A DNA stretch of 64,000 nt, taken from assembly GCA_021521415.1 (NCBI GenBank), contig JAIQDT010000026.1, forward strand, positions 4,367,001 to 4,431,000, read 5' to 3'. This stretch comes from Bidens hawaiensis. Its lineage: Eukaryota > Streptophyta > Magnoliopsida > Asterales > Asteraceae. Numbering within the stretch: position 1 is the stretch's first letter; each line of letters opens with the position of its first letter. A program made the position numbers and the translations under genes. Shown piece by piece: positions 35,462 to 46,555 of this stretch. The notes under the pieces are model-generated. The model was not told where the DNA came from. It saw only the letters and a program-made list of their open reading frames with translations, and did not search any database.

Positions 35462-36775
35462 CACCTGTCAAACTTCCGGATTAATGATTTAGCGCGTGTA
35501 AGGTATGTATAACTCTCAAGACTTAACCGACGTTTCTCAGAAGCCGTTACGTCATCCCGGTACGTCTAATCGCTTAAAATTTCTTCCAAGTTGCATTATA
35601 TTCAATTCCAGGGGCTAGAATGAAAATATTTTATAATATAACATTAATCAAAAAACCCTAAACCCTATTTGCAGCTGCTGTTCGATCGGCCCAAGGCCAG
35701 CCTCCCCCCCCTTCATTGCTTCGACTTTTTGATCAATTCCAAGCTCCTAGAAGTAGTTCAAGGTATGTACTACAATCCCCACACTCTTTTTGTTCACCCC
35801 TAATCGTTTTGATGCTCGATTTTGCTGAAACTTTTCGTTGGACAGATTTTCGGCCAAGGTTTAATTGACCAACTTCCCATGGATAAAAATTAGAGTTTCC
35901 AGTGTAGAAAGATTCCCAGGTGTTGCATTTACATCATATTAAAATTTCGTAGCCATTGGAGGTGTTTAGGTCGGTCAATTGATTTTAGTTTGAAAACTAG
36001 GGTTTATAGAGTGTAGAATTGAAAATTGTTGAGTTTGATGCGTTAATCGGTTGGATGACCAACCGAATCAGTTTGCATGGCCCTAGGGGAGTCTAAGGGC
36101 TGTGGGAAAATTATTTTTTTGATGCTCGGGGCTGTTTTGGTTGGTGCTTCGTCAATCGAGTCGGCGGTGCGCGAATTTTCGTTTAAATGTTAAATTCAGA
36201 GTTGTAAAAAGGAACAATCAACCCTATCAACTCAGGTGACATAATTATGATGAATGAAAGGATTAAAATGGGAATTAGGTCCATTTGGTGCTGATTCATT
36301 TAACAATTGGTTTTAAGGTTTATTACGCGCGTATTCGACTCGATTTGATTACCGACGGGCGAGTTGTGCATCATGGTTAGCCCCGACCTTATTCGTAGGG
36401 TGGATTTGGTTAATTGAAAGGTCTTAGGGGCTAAGGTAACGTTGTTGGGCCTTGGGCCAAATGTTGGGCCTTGGGCCAAGTTGGGCCAAAGTGTTGGGCT
36501 TGAACGGCCCATTAGGCAAGAGTGTTCTTACGGTCTAGTTTAGTAACGCGTTGTGTATAATTTACAGGCCCTTGCTTGTGATTGTGCACTTAGGGATTCC
36601 TAGCTCGTTGCAGGTGTTCGATTGATTTCAGGTGAGTTCATGATGCCCCCTTTTAACTCTTTTTAAGTTTTGGGCTAGCATGCATACCTAAGCGAGTTTG
36701 CTCTATGAAATGTTTTAAACGATTTTACATAGGCTTGCTAGTATTGGTAGGCCTTGGAATGTTAAAGAATGTGTG

Positions 36776-36819
<44 letters not shown>

Positions 36820-37417
36820 TGGCCAATATTTAGCGAATGTTGTAGTCGTCTCAACAACTGAATGTTGCGTATGCCTACTTTGTGTTTGCATGCGCCGAAT
36901 GTTACGTGTTTAGGTTGTACGTTTTCTCGGCCCTGAATGTTATTATTGAATGTTATATATATATATATTTATTGATATATATAGGATTGCACGTATAGAG
37001 ATGCTCAAAAGTAAGGATGACTATTTATTGAATGTGGTGACCTAACCGATGTATTTCCGTTTACCGTTGGAATGATTATTAAAACTTTTGTTACTTATTT
37101 AAAACTTGAATTCACTCAGCTTAAGTTGGCTTTGTGTGCATGTTAGTGTGAGTTTCAAGTTAGGAAGAGGATGCCTTATCGCTTGGACGTGCACGAAGCT
37201 ACTTGGACGGTGAAGGGTATACGGGAATTGAAGATATTATGTTGATTTTGGGCAAAATTCCCGGGTTTTGGGAACTCATTTACTTATTTACGTTTTCCAG
37301 CGAATTATACTCTGTGATGCTTATTTTAATGAAAAGAATTGTTTTTAAGTTTATTTATTTTTACGAGAGTTTTGAATGATTACCAACTGTGGGGTTCCCG
37401 GGGTTCGGGGCCTTACA
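35457..37417 (+). mobile_element. 3' LTR of complete family C element
   Basis: 1,961 bases, collinear with the 5' LTR and with scattered substitutions and small indels, for example fewer GGGCCTTGGGCC units. It repeats the telobox-like AAACCCTAAACCCTA at 35653-35667 and ends GGGGCCTTACA before the ATTTT duplication. Confidence 0.95.
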
Positions 37418-38690
37418 ATTTTCTTTCTTGTTCATAGCTTAATTAATAATTTTTTATTTGTATTAATGTACACAAAATCGCACACTCATTCCGAGGCTAT
37501 GCCTCACTTTTAAATCATTTTCAAAACCTTATATTATCATTTTACTTTGGGAAATTACTTAAGAATTCCCACCATTTTATTTTTACTCCTTTCTCCTTGA
37601 GGATGATTCCTGCGACAGATATGTAGTAAATGGAAAGGGCACACACTTATTCACCGAACCCTTGACACTAAGGCTTGTGAGCCTAAGGAAATGCAATGCG
37701 CATAAATTTCAATTAAATGCGAGACTCAGTTGCCTTTGGAGGGTTCGACGAGGGTGTGAAACCTATTAGGCTAAAGCATATCACACCAAACGTTCACAAA
37801 TATACTAACCTCATTGTATCAAATGTGATCATGTGACGATTACACCCTTAAATTATAAACGACTTCGTAGTGATTTCGTGGCTAAATTCGGTATTTCCAA
37901 TTATTTTATTATATTTTCACGCTTAGTTTTGTATCCATGGATACTACAACTATTTAATATAACCCGTTTTTAATCATTTTATTTTGTTGGAGCATCATTA
38001 ACCATGGTGACACATGAGATGATCCAACTTCCCATTAAGATTTCGATTGTTCGTTATTTAGTTGAAGAATTGAAAATTCCATGGAACGCTCATGGGCGGT
38101 TCAACTCCATTATCTCGACGATTCCTTAATTAGTTGGGCGAGTTAAAACGTCATAGAAGGCTTATGGAAGCCGACTTATCAAATTGAATTTATTTAATCA
38201 CTTTATTTTATTTAATTTGTTAGAACACAAAATGTCATAGTGATTCATGGAAAGTTTTAATTTTGGAAGAAAAATCAATATTTTCATTATGATTCATATG
38301 TTATTTAATTACTTTCATTTATTTTAAATTATCTGTATTATTTCAAAGACTCAAATTATTTTATTCTCAAATAATTCATAGTGTTTTAAATCCTCCAACT
38401 ATATTAGTTTAATCTCGTATTAGTCACGATATTTCAAAATCCTAAAACCCGACTCGTCCTCAAATTTCAAGAAATTCATATCACACTTTATTGGAGTTTT
38501 CAAATTATTTTGTGTAATCTTATCCTCAAAGTCAAAGTTATTATATTATCCTTTAAAATTTTGTTATAGCATCAAATTCATGGTGGTGCATGAATGTTTT
38601 AGCAATTTAAGTTTAATATTGATTTTCATTATTGATATACATTTTACTCATTTTATTGAAATAAAGTGTTGGTTCTCAGTTTTGTGTCGC
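37418..38690. other. AT-rich region without recognisable gene
   Basis: No open frame with family resemblance. It begins with the ATTTT duplication and continues the sequence cut at 29267, so it belongs to whatever element D was. The A+T content is high and CATTTTATTT-like runs are frequent. Confidence 0.5.
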
Positions 38691-38699
38691 GGTCTTTGT

Positions 38700-39141
38700 T
38701 TGAAGTATTATTATATTAGAAATAATGTATAGGGGTATTTTGGGGAATTGTATTACATTCGTATGACACGTTCGTTAAGCGTAGGTCACATTTGTTAGAG
38801 TAGCTAACAAATGTATCCCTCATTCATTATAATTTGACAACGAATGTGAGGACGAATATGCTCATTCGTTAGTCTTAGCGAATGTCATTAATGTATTTTA
38901 ACAAATGAGAGCTCATTCGTTAGGTCTGTCTAACGAATGAGTCTCTTCATCTATAAATACCCTATAACGTTATGAATTTATAATGGCTATTGATTATTCA
39001 CTTTACATCTCGTTACTTTGCCCAATTACACTCGCGAATACACATAGTTAACGTAACTACTCAAATCTAATCACATATCATATCATAAGAACTAAATCCT
39101 TATCATATACATATTGAATCAGAAACCATATGGTTTCTTAA
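38700..39141 (+). mobile_element. Probable 5' LTR of copia-like element E1
   Basis: The right end is set by a Met-tRNA primer site (TGGTATCAGAGCC, 39143-39155). The left end is not resolved. A TATA box (TATAAAT, 38952-38958) lies about 190 bases before the right end. Perfect inverted repeats CTCATTCGTTAG/CTAACGAATGAG (38912-38941) and ACATTTGTTAG/CTAACAAATGT (38788-38814) precede it. AGAAACCATATGGTTTCT at 39121-39138 is an 18-base palindrome. With no second LTR copy in view, the limits are a guess. Confidence 0.5.
38952..38958 (+). promoter_or_regulatory. TATA box of E1 LTR
   Basis: CTATAAATACC lies 10 bases downstream of a perfect 12-bp stem hairpin. The position fits an LTR promoter. Confidence 0.55.
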
Positions 39142-39142
39142 G

Positions 39143-39155
39143 TGGTATCAGAGCC
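39143..39155 (+). other. Primer-binding site of E1
   Basis: TGGTATCAGAGCC matches the 3' end of plant initiator Met-tRNA, as in many copia and gypsy elements. Confidence 0.75.
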
Positions 39156-40037
39156 TAATGTTCTTATTGATTCTTGAATTCGATGTTATCGTATTCAATT
39201 GAACTTAAATTTCAGGTTTAATTGTTCTTAATTGTATCGAATCTGAGTTTTAAGAGTTAAGGACTGATAATCGATCAACTACTCAGTGTATTGATATTAA
39301 TTGGATCTATTTTGACGTTCGTCGCGATGGCTTATTAATCATCCATGAAAAATATAATTGTATTAGTTTGTTGTTATTTGTTAATTGTAAGTTTCAATTT
39401 GAACGGGAACTCGGATTTGAGTTTCACGAGTTTTGGTTAAAATTTGATTGCATTGTGTATAGATTGAGGTCCGGAATGATTGGATTATGTTCGGAATTAG
39501 TGGATGAGTGTTTTGGACGTGGTTTGATAAGATTTGGTTAAGATTCGAACGTGTTAGACTGGTTTATGTGTAGTTTGAATTGAATTTTGTTAAAGTTTGA
39601 AATCAGAAAAATTATGAAGATTTGATGGTTTGAATGCCCATTCATTAATTTCTTGGCTCATTCACTAAACTATAACTGTTCATTCGTACGATGGTTATAA
39701 CTGTTATAACAGTCACATTGGTTATTCTTCCTCACTCGTTTTTGTGCTGATTCATTATACTTACACATTCGTTTGTCCTTATTCGTTTCTGAGCTCATTC
39801 GTGTGCACATGAACTTTTCTTCATTAGGTGAGGTTCATTAGTGTGAACAATACCTCATTCATACATTCCATTGGTCTGATCAAAATTATTCTCATTCGTT
39901 TGACTCATTCCTTACTTAAAGTATTGTCATTCATGTGAACTCATTTGTATTCACATTTGTTACCCTGAACTTTCATTGATTAATAATTTTAACCCTGAAA
40001 TTTCAAAATTAACATTTTTCATCCTTCAGCTGTCAAG
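39156..40037 (+). other. Long leader of E1, rich in CATTCGT
   Basis: Noncoding, with no open frame of note. From 39640 to 39960 the motif CATTCGT or CATTC recurs many times, echoing the inverted repeats in the putative LTR. Confidence 0.55.
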
Positions 40038-40730
40038 ATGGCAAACTTTTATGCACTTGCATCCCAAAAAGAATTTATGCAGCGAATGCTAAATATGGAT
40101 AATGAGATCACGTCTCATACCAAGTGCCCGAAGCTCTTGAGATTCAGTGACTTTTCAAAATGGGAACCCATTTTTCGAGCTCATTTAGGATCTGTTCATC
40201 CTGAATGTGTTTGCAGCTTGGATGATGTTTATAAAGCTCTAGTTGTTGGTGATAATACTACCAATTATGTTTTAAAAGAATTTAGTTTATACTCAGTTAA
40301 CAAGAAGAAAGCTTTTAAAATCGAGACAAAAGCATATTCTACTCTAACCATGGCATTACTAGAAAACATCTACCATCAAGTAAGTGGTATCAAGAACTGT
40401 GTTGCATTATTTCAGCATCTGAAGTTAAGAAGTATGGGAAACACACAAGAGAGCAAAAAAAAAACATTGCTAAAGTTTCAGTTTGGAAACTATAGCATGC
40501 TGAAAGGAGAGACCGTGGAAGAGATGCTGAATTGTTTTTGTCATTCAATTGCTGAGATGACCAATCAGTATTTGGAGCCAAGTGAGTGTGATAAGATTGA
40601 TACATTGAAGAATGCACTTCCTCCTTCATATTCCACCTTCTTGCTAGTTCTCAAGGAGAATGGTCTGAAGTGTCAAGGTTTGTCAAAGATAACCAAGATC
40701 CTACTTTGTACGGCGGATCTCTTCCTGTGA
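40038..40730 (+). pseudogene. E1 gag core (copia-like, UBN2/DUF4219 style)
   Basis: The 230-codon frame starts MANFYALASQKEFMQRML. It resembles the gag of plant copia elements: a LLRFSDFSKWEPIFRAHL block near residues 35-52, helical middle parts, and LLKFQFGNYSMLKGETVEEML near residues 142-162. It stops at 40728-40730, before the zinc knuckle, while later pieces lie in other frames, so the gene is broken. RT and integrase were not found, so the copia assignment rests on gag type only. It would package element RNA in cytoplasmic particles. Confidence 0.65.
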
Positions 40731-40889
40731 ACAACAATTCTGTTCGTTAATGCATTCTATACCCAAGCTAATCAGGAAATCCCTCAAAGTGGCAGTTCTG
40801 GTCCAAATGTATGTTTCCTGGCTTCTTGATCGGGTGGTTCTTCATCTGCTGGTGCTAGTTTTCAAAGTTCGCCACCACCAAAGGTCAAC

Positions 40890-41500
40890 ATGAAGGAGGC
40901 AAAACAGCAGTTTGCCTTTAAGAGTGCTTTCATGACGTCCTATGAAAATCTTGTGGGTAGAAAGATTGCTTCGAGTGAACTCACTAATGATGACTATGAC
41001 CAGATCGATCCAGATGATCTAGAGTTAATAGACTTGAAATGGAACATGGCCATGATTGTAAGGAAGGCCAAGAGGTAAATGCAAAGAAAGGGTAGGATTT
41101 GCCTACATTGAAAAAGGGGATTGGGTTCGATAAGTTAAAAAGTAAAGTGTTATAACTGTCAGGAATTCGGTCACTTTGCAAAAGAATGTGATACACCCAA
41201 GAAAGAATATTCTGGTCTCGGAACTCAAGATAGAAGTTCAAGTAACAAGTTCAATACTTCTGAAAAAAAAAAGACAGCTGATGGGGATCTAGGTAAATCT
41301 AGCAGGTCACAGGCTTTGATTGCAAATGATGAGATCGATTGGTCCCAAAGACTGTTTGGAAACTCACCTAATGGAAATCAAGCAAAATTGGCGATGTTCG
41401 AGACGTTTGTGCATTTTGAGGAGGCTAGGGCGAAAGATTGAGTGATAAGAGTGAGGAATCAGAAACAGAGAGCGAGTCTGATGATTCAAGTATTGATTAA
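40890..41500 (+). pseudogene. E1 gag C-terminal part with CCHC knuckle
   Basis: A short open frame, 40890-41078, reads MKEAKQQFAFKSAFMTSYEN with the acidic DDYDQIDPDDLELIDLKWNMAM block that precedes the knuckle in such gags. After a stop and frameshift a complete knuckle, CYNCQEFGHFAKEC, is at 41148-41189. A DEIDWSQ block follows, comparable to GEFDWSN in E2. Frameshifts and stops make it nonfunctional. Confidence 0.65.
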
Positions 41501-41518
41501 CCAGAAAACTTTGAGTGT

Positions 41519-42220
41519 ATGGAAAAGATTGAAGAGGTTAGTATTAACTTCTCAGAGAAAGTTCCTGTTGATGACAATAAAGTAAGTGAAGCTTCTGTTA
41601 ACGAATCAGTATGTGTTCATTATGGTGAACTAATGTATAAGCTGGAGTCTTCATCGCACCACAATGATCAGTTGGTTTGTGAATTAACAGTGGCTCGTGA
41701 TAACTATAGACAAACTGTTAAAACTGAAGAAAAATCAACTTAGAAAATCAAAGCTTTGTTTGATAGTAATCACGATCTGAATGCAAAAATGGGTGTTAAA
41801 TTAAATGTAATCGATAATCAATTCCAAAAAATTCTTAAACTTAGAACCAACATCACAAAATTGAAAAATGAGATGTTGGAATTGAAGAATAAAATTGGAA
41901 AATTCAGAGATTCTTCCTTTCTTTTAAACGATATCATTGACGTTAACAATAACCTGCAAAACAATGGAAAAGCATGTTTGGATTCGTTGAAATCCCTCCT
42001 CCATTTTAACAATAACTACACTAGTGTTCGAGAAGCAATAGTTCATAAAAAGGTTGAAACTGACTCTTCATCGGTTGTTAATTCTACTATTACCGTAAAC
42101 AAAGTGAATCTAGTGGAGAAAATTGAACCTGTGAAAACTATCAATGAAAAATCGGTTCCGATATCTCATATTAAAAGTAAAGCTGTTTTTACTGAAAAAG
42201 AACGTGATGATTCAATTTAA
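41519..42220 (+). pseudogene. E1 coiled-coil region downstream of the knuckle
   Basis: Two open pieces (41519-41743 and 41756-42220), separated by a stop and probably a frameshift, encode Lys/Glu/Asn-rich helical sequence. Heptad-like hydrophobics occur in, for example, ILKLRTNITKLKNEMLELKN at about 41844-41903. Such a coiled coil between knuckle and protease is common in some plant copia gags. No enzyme domain follows: beyond 42220 the sequence has many stops, and the rest of the polyprotein is missing or decayed. Confidence 0.5.
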
Positions 42221-44152
42221 GAAGTTGACGAACACATGTGATTCACAAGAATAAGAAATCTCACGAGAAAATCATATTCTTTGTGAGCCACATGAGTTTG
42301 AAGAAGCAATTAATGGTTTAAATGGTTCAACAAGTTCAAAATGTTCAAAAGATTCTCATATTAAAGTAAAGCAATAAGAAAAATATATGATTTCTGATGA
42401 GGATTTGATGACGTTTATCAATCCTACAATGAGCAATTAAGTTATCAAAAGGTTGGGTTTACAAACCGAAAGGGGTAAATAAAGTATTCAATGAACATGG
42501 TATCCCTTTTAGTTTAATGAAACTTGAATTCATCGAAAGTGTGTTTCAAGATGAAACATCCACTGTGACTGAAGTTAAGAAATCTTTTAACAAGTCAAAC
42601 CCATCAAACCCAAGAACCCTAAGCCCAAATTTATCAAGCCCATTTCAATCAAACCTCATCCATGTAGCCCATTCAACCCTAACCTATTAGAGCCATTTAA
42701 ACCCAACCAAGCCTGATAGATCATCTTTATGAATATCCAACCCTCCAAAGTGTACAAGGCAAAATGTTCCAAGTCAATCACAACTAAGGATTCAAGCTAC
42801 CGGAAGACCCTTATCTATTTCAACTTTTAATCTATTCACTTTTTTGAAGTTTTGATGCTTAAATCAAATCCTCAAGGCTATCTGTCTCAAGTTTAATATT
42901 CTATCATTATCTTGATGTGTCTACACTCACCACTCGCACATTTTATTTATTTATGTTTCTTTTAGAATCATCCTCATTATTCTCCAATATCTCTAGTCTA
43001 TAATTCATGCGCAAATTTATTGCTCAATCTTGCGGCCTATGACCGGTTACCACAAGCATTTATTACTTATTAAAACCAGGGTCTATGAACATGATTATGA
43101 TCATAGCTAACTAATAGAAGGCGTATGTATTTTTATCTCAATTGAGTTAAGCCGTAATTTTTCTCATCTATCCAAAATCAATTCATTTAAAGTTTCATTA
43201 TGTATTCTTAAACTTTCACATGTTTATTCTCGATTCAAAATCGTTTGTTGACGTTTGTTACAACGACCTTTTACTTTGAACTTGAAAGTTCGTTTATTGT
43301 ACTTTTGTTGATAATGTTCATATGGTTATGATGATTTATTTTGGTTTCCTATTTATTTATTAAGTTCACAAAAGTCCATCGGTTAGTTATTTTTTCACAA
43401 AGTTATATTTTTAATTATTGATGCTATTGTATTATAACCCATACAATAAGGCGGATTATGTGGATCATCCGACAATAAAAGGTAATTACGGGTCGACACG
43501 TAATTACCTAAGTCCTCGCATGAAAATCATAATTACGTATGATTATGTGTCATAACATAGAGCCGAGGGTGTTTTTGATAATGGTGCAAAAATCTGGTAT
43601 GATAAGGGCATGGTGGATGCACCGTTGGTACATCCTATATATAAGCGTCCTTGAAATATTTTCATTTGTAATGTTGTCCCAGTAACGCAAAGCTCTATGC
43701 TATGTTAAATTTAAAAAAAAACAAAGAAAAGAAAAAACCCTTAAAAGTTTCTTTTAATGACTTTTGTCGTAGTTTTTCCTTAATTTCAGGATGAAATTTT
43801 CAAAAGTATTGGGAATGCTGTAACATTTGCTATTTTTAAAACCCGTTTTAAATTTTTTATTTTCATGAAAAGTTATTTATTTATTTATTATTATTATTTT
43901 AATTATTATTAATATGATTGATTTTTATTTGTTAAGTTACAACCTCGATTTCAACACTATATTATTATTTTTATTATTAAATCATAAATAATTAACTTCA
44001 AGTTATTAACATTATTTTCATATGAACAAATATTGAATCTATATTCATTTCATTATTTACATGTATAATCGTTAATATGATACGTTGAACCGAGTATGTC
44101 TAGATTAATATTTTAACATGTAAAGTAAATACTTATGGCTATTTTAAATTAA
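42221..44152. other. Decayed E1 tail and AT-rich intergenic sequence
   Basis: No gene is recognised. The first few hundred bases still look like degraded gag-pol. At 43481-43508 a perfect 9-bp inverted repeat (GGTAATTAC, 10-base loop, GTAATTACC) lies about 130 bases before a TATATATAAG box (43636-43645), which resembles another LTR promoter. No ends or partner copy are visible. Confidence 0.4.
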
Positions 44153-44232
44153 TGTAACACCCTAGGTAAATCCCACATCGGCCATGGACAATAGAGATCT
44201 TTGGTTTATAAATAAATGTCCGCCTCTTAAAT

Positions 44233-45911
44233 TGATGTATGTCTAATAACCCTATAATAATGACCTTCACAACTAAGCTTTAATATTAAAACGAAATCCT
44301 AAAACCACACACAACCGGCAAGTGTACCGATCGCAAGTAGTATAGACCTTGGAAGTCCGAGTATCGAACACGTGGACACGTAAGACGCTAACGATTACTA
44401 ACCCTAGACAAGACCTACCTTAGAATAATATTTAATTGATTTTTGATTTTTAATTACTTAACTGAACTAACTAGACTGACTGACAAAAGTTACCTAAAAT
44501 AGAAAACTTAACGGAAAACTAACTGTGTTAACTTAGGATGGAGAAAAACGTCTACCTAGGTCTGAATCAAATTGTAGGCCTAACAAGCTAATGGATTGAA
44601 TTACTTCAAGACACCGGTTCCTAAAGATGACAAGACTAAGGATCGCTCGAGCTCACTGCATCACCTCTCGTTCTCACTCAACAAGCCTAAACTACTCAAA
44701 ATCGCCTAAAATGACCAAACTGGGAAACAATTGCTAACGTGTTCTAATGCTAGATCACCTCTCGGTATCACCAACACGCGACCCTAATGGCAATGAATAC
44801 TACACAACCAAGGATAGAGGAACAATTCAACTTAAACCAAAATAGATCAACTAGTCGCTCAAAAACCTAAACCTGACAAGAAACGAACTCGCTCTCGCGC
44901 AATCCTTATTCTAGCATGCAAAGGCAATGAGACAACCCTAACTTCTTATCACCTTTCAGTCTCAAAGAAGGTGCCTAACTGCTGTACTTAAACCAATTAA
45001 TCATGCAACAAAACCCTACGGTTGTTCCTACCGCAAACAAACCTTAAACACCAAGTCTAGAATCGAACAATGCACCGATCAATCAATACAAAACTAATCA
45101 ATCAACACACGGGGTTTATGAAATGAATCAACAAAAATTCCAGCCCTTAAACACAACCTATTTCATGTCTAAATCAAACTTTACAATAACAATTCAAGTC
45201 TATCAATCAAACAATCCATAAAACCTATCAAAACCTAATAATAATCATCATTCCTAGGTAGAACTAACAAGATTAGCCAAACATATTATTTGGACAGCAA
45301 CATATACTCAATAAAAATACCATAAAACTCATATCAATCATCTCAAAAATCATTCAACAATCAATCCTACTCATAAACAATTCAATCTTTCAATCAATCG
45401 CAAAACTAGTAATCAATTGACCAAGTATAAAAAGATGATGAACAATGTTATGAAAAGAAAGGATATGGATGATTCCGGGGCTGCTCTTGGCTGTAACTAC
45501 TGCTGTATAATCTTCCCGAGGCTTGGTTCTTGGGTCCTCTTCCTTCCCTAGCCACCACAAGCTCCAACCCTAAGCCGAAAAAACTTTTTTCTCCTTCCTT
45601 CCCCCTGCCGCTGCTGCGATCGCTGCTCAGCTGCCCTCTAGGTTTTTTTTTTCTTGTTTATGTTATGTTATAATATGAGGCTTGGGCTTTTCCATGATGT
45701 AACGTACCGGGCCTTGAGTTTTTACTTGAAAACGTATGCGTAAAAGGCTCGTAAACTACTCCAAAAGCTCGGTTTCTTTCTTTCTTTCACCCAAAACCTA
45801 CAACATGAATAAAATTATGTAAAAGCTATCTAAAACGAGTTAAAACATATAAAATATAATATAATACGTAGATAAAACGTGCGGAAAATACGTGTGTTTT
45901 ACAACACATCA
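44233..45911. mobile_element. 1.68-kb solo LTR or noncoding element in the Cassandra LTR, TSD TAAAT
   Basis: It starts TGATGT and ends ACATCA, a perfect 6-bp inverted terminus, and is flanked by TAAAT at 44228-44232 and 45912-45916. Removing it restores an exact 271-base Cassandra LTR. It has no open frame of interest. The block ACCGGCAAGTGTACCGATCG with nearby CAAGTAGTATAGACC (about 44313-44350) recalls LTRs of Tat/Athila-type gypsy elements, where it would lie in reversed orientation. That family call is from memory and tentative. Confidence 0.75.
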
Positions 45912-45916
45912 TAAAT

Positions 45917-46025
45917 CACCAATGCGTTTGGGGCTTAACGATAGTGGACGGGAGAAGAGATCCATAGGTAAGCGTGCTCAGGTGGAAGTAGTAGCAGGAT
46001 GGGTGGACCTCCTAGGAAGTCTCCA
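45917..46025 (+). other. 5S rRNA-like segment in Cassandra 5' LTR
   Basis: The segment around GGTAAGCGTGCTCAGG (45967-45982) resembles the 5S box A region. GGATGGGTGGACCTCCTAGG (45997-46016) resembles box C, with one extra G that splits the normal GGGTGACC. It is a decayed relic, not a host 5S gene. Confidence 0.8.
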
Positions 46026-46275
46026 CATGGGCAAACCCAAAAGAAATCTGTGAGCTCTTCGTGGGCAAAGCGGACAGTAATGGTGGTGTGAGGGGCCGGA
46101 TTTTACAAGTGGTATCAGGGCCACTCTTGTGCCGTTCACGATGGTGGGGCAAACCACATAAGAGACGATGAGTCCCTGGGGGTGTCCCGAGGTACACCTT
46201 AGGGAAATCCCACATCTTAGATTGGATGGTGGGGAAAACCTCATCGAGGACGATGAGTCCAAAATGGGGGGTGTT

Positions 46276-46546
46276 TGTAACACCTTAGGCAAATCCCACA
46301 TCGGCCATGGACAAAAGAGACCCTTGGTTCATAAATAATTGCCCCGCCTCTTAAATCACCAACACGTTTTGGGCTTAACAGTAGAGGACGAAAGGAGAGC
46401 TCCACAGTTAAGCGTACTCAGGTGGAAGTAGTAGTAGGATGGGTGACCTCCTAGGAAGTCTCCACCTACGCATACCAAAAACAAAAATGTGAGCTCTTTG
46501 TGGGCAAAGCGGAAAATATTGGTGGTGCGAGGGGCCGGATGTTACA
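46276..46546 (+). mobile_element. Cassandra 3' LTR with intact 5S boxes
   Basis: 271 bases. The 5S-like part (about 46356-46466) has box A-like AGTTAAGCGTACT (46406-46418) and box C GGATGGGTGACC (46437-46448) without the insertion seen in the 5' copy, so this copy keeps the internal Pol III signals better. The start of the LTR repeats AAATCCCACATCGGCCATGG. Confidence 0.85.
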
Positions 46547-46555
46547 AGTTGTAAG

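Larger units (their letters stand above)
29268..37417 (+). mobile_element. Complete but defective family C Ty3/Gypsy element, TSD ATTTT
   Basis: It is 8,150 bases with LTRs 29268-31300 and 35457-37417, flanked by ATTTT at 29263-29267 and 37418-37422. The primer site is AGTTTGTATCAGAGCC (31301), a one-base variant of the Met-tRNA match. The purine tract GTAAGGGGGGTGGACT precedes the 3' LTR. The coding part is short because gag has lost its zinc knuckle and the protease is missing. RT, RNase H, integrase and chromodomain remain, with many stops. Confidence 0.95.
44153..46546 (+). mobile_element. Cassandra-like TRIM with 5S rRNA-derived LTRs
   Basis: Two 271-base LTRs bound it: the 5' LTR at 44153-44232 plus 45917-46107, split by a later insertion, and the 3' LTR at 46276-46546. 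Both start TGTAACACC and end GGGGCCGGAT.TTACA. Between them are a Met-tRNA primer site (TGGTATCAGGGCC, 46110-46122), a short noncoding spacer and a purine tract (AAAATGGGGGGTGTT). Each LTR holds a 5S rRNA-like segment with box A and box C. TRIM elements that carry 5S in the LTR are named Cassandra; they depend on other elements for their enzymes. No target duplication is found (ATTAA on the left, AGTTG on the right). Confidence 0.88.

Noticed and set aside
45917..46025. Host 5S rRNA gene
   Set aside because: It lies within a duplicated LTR with primer site and purine tract, and box C has an inserted base. It is a Cassandra-type 5S relic.
45978..46301. 107-codon reverse frame in the Cassandra element
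   Set aside because: It spans LTR, primer site and spacer of a noncoding element.
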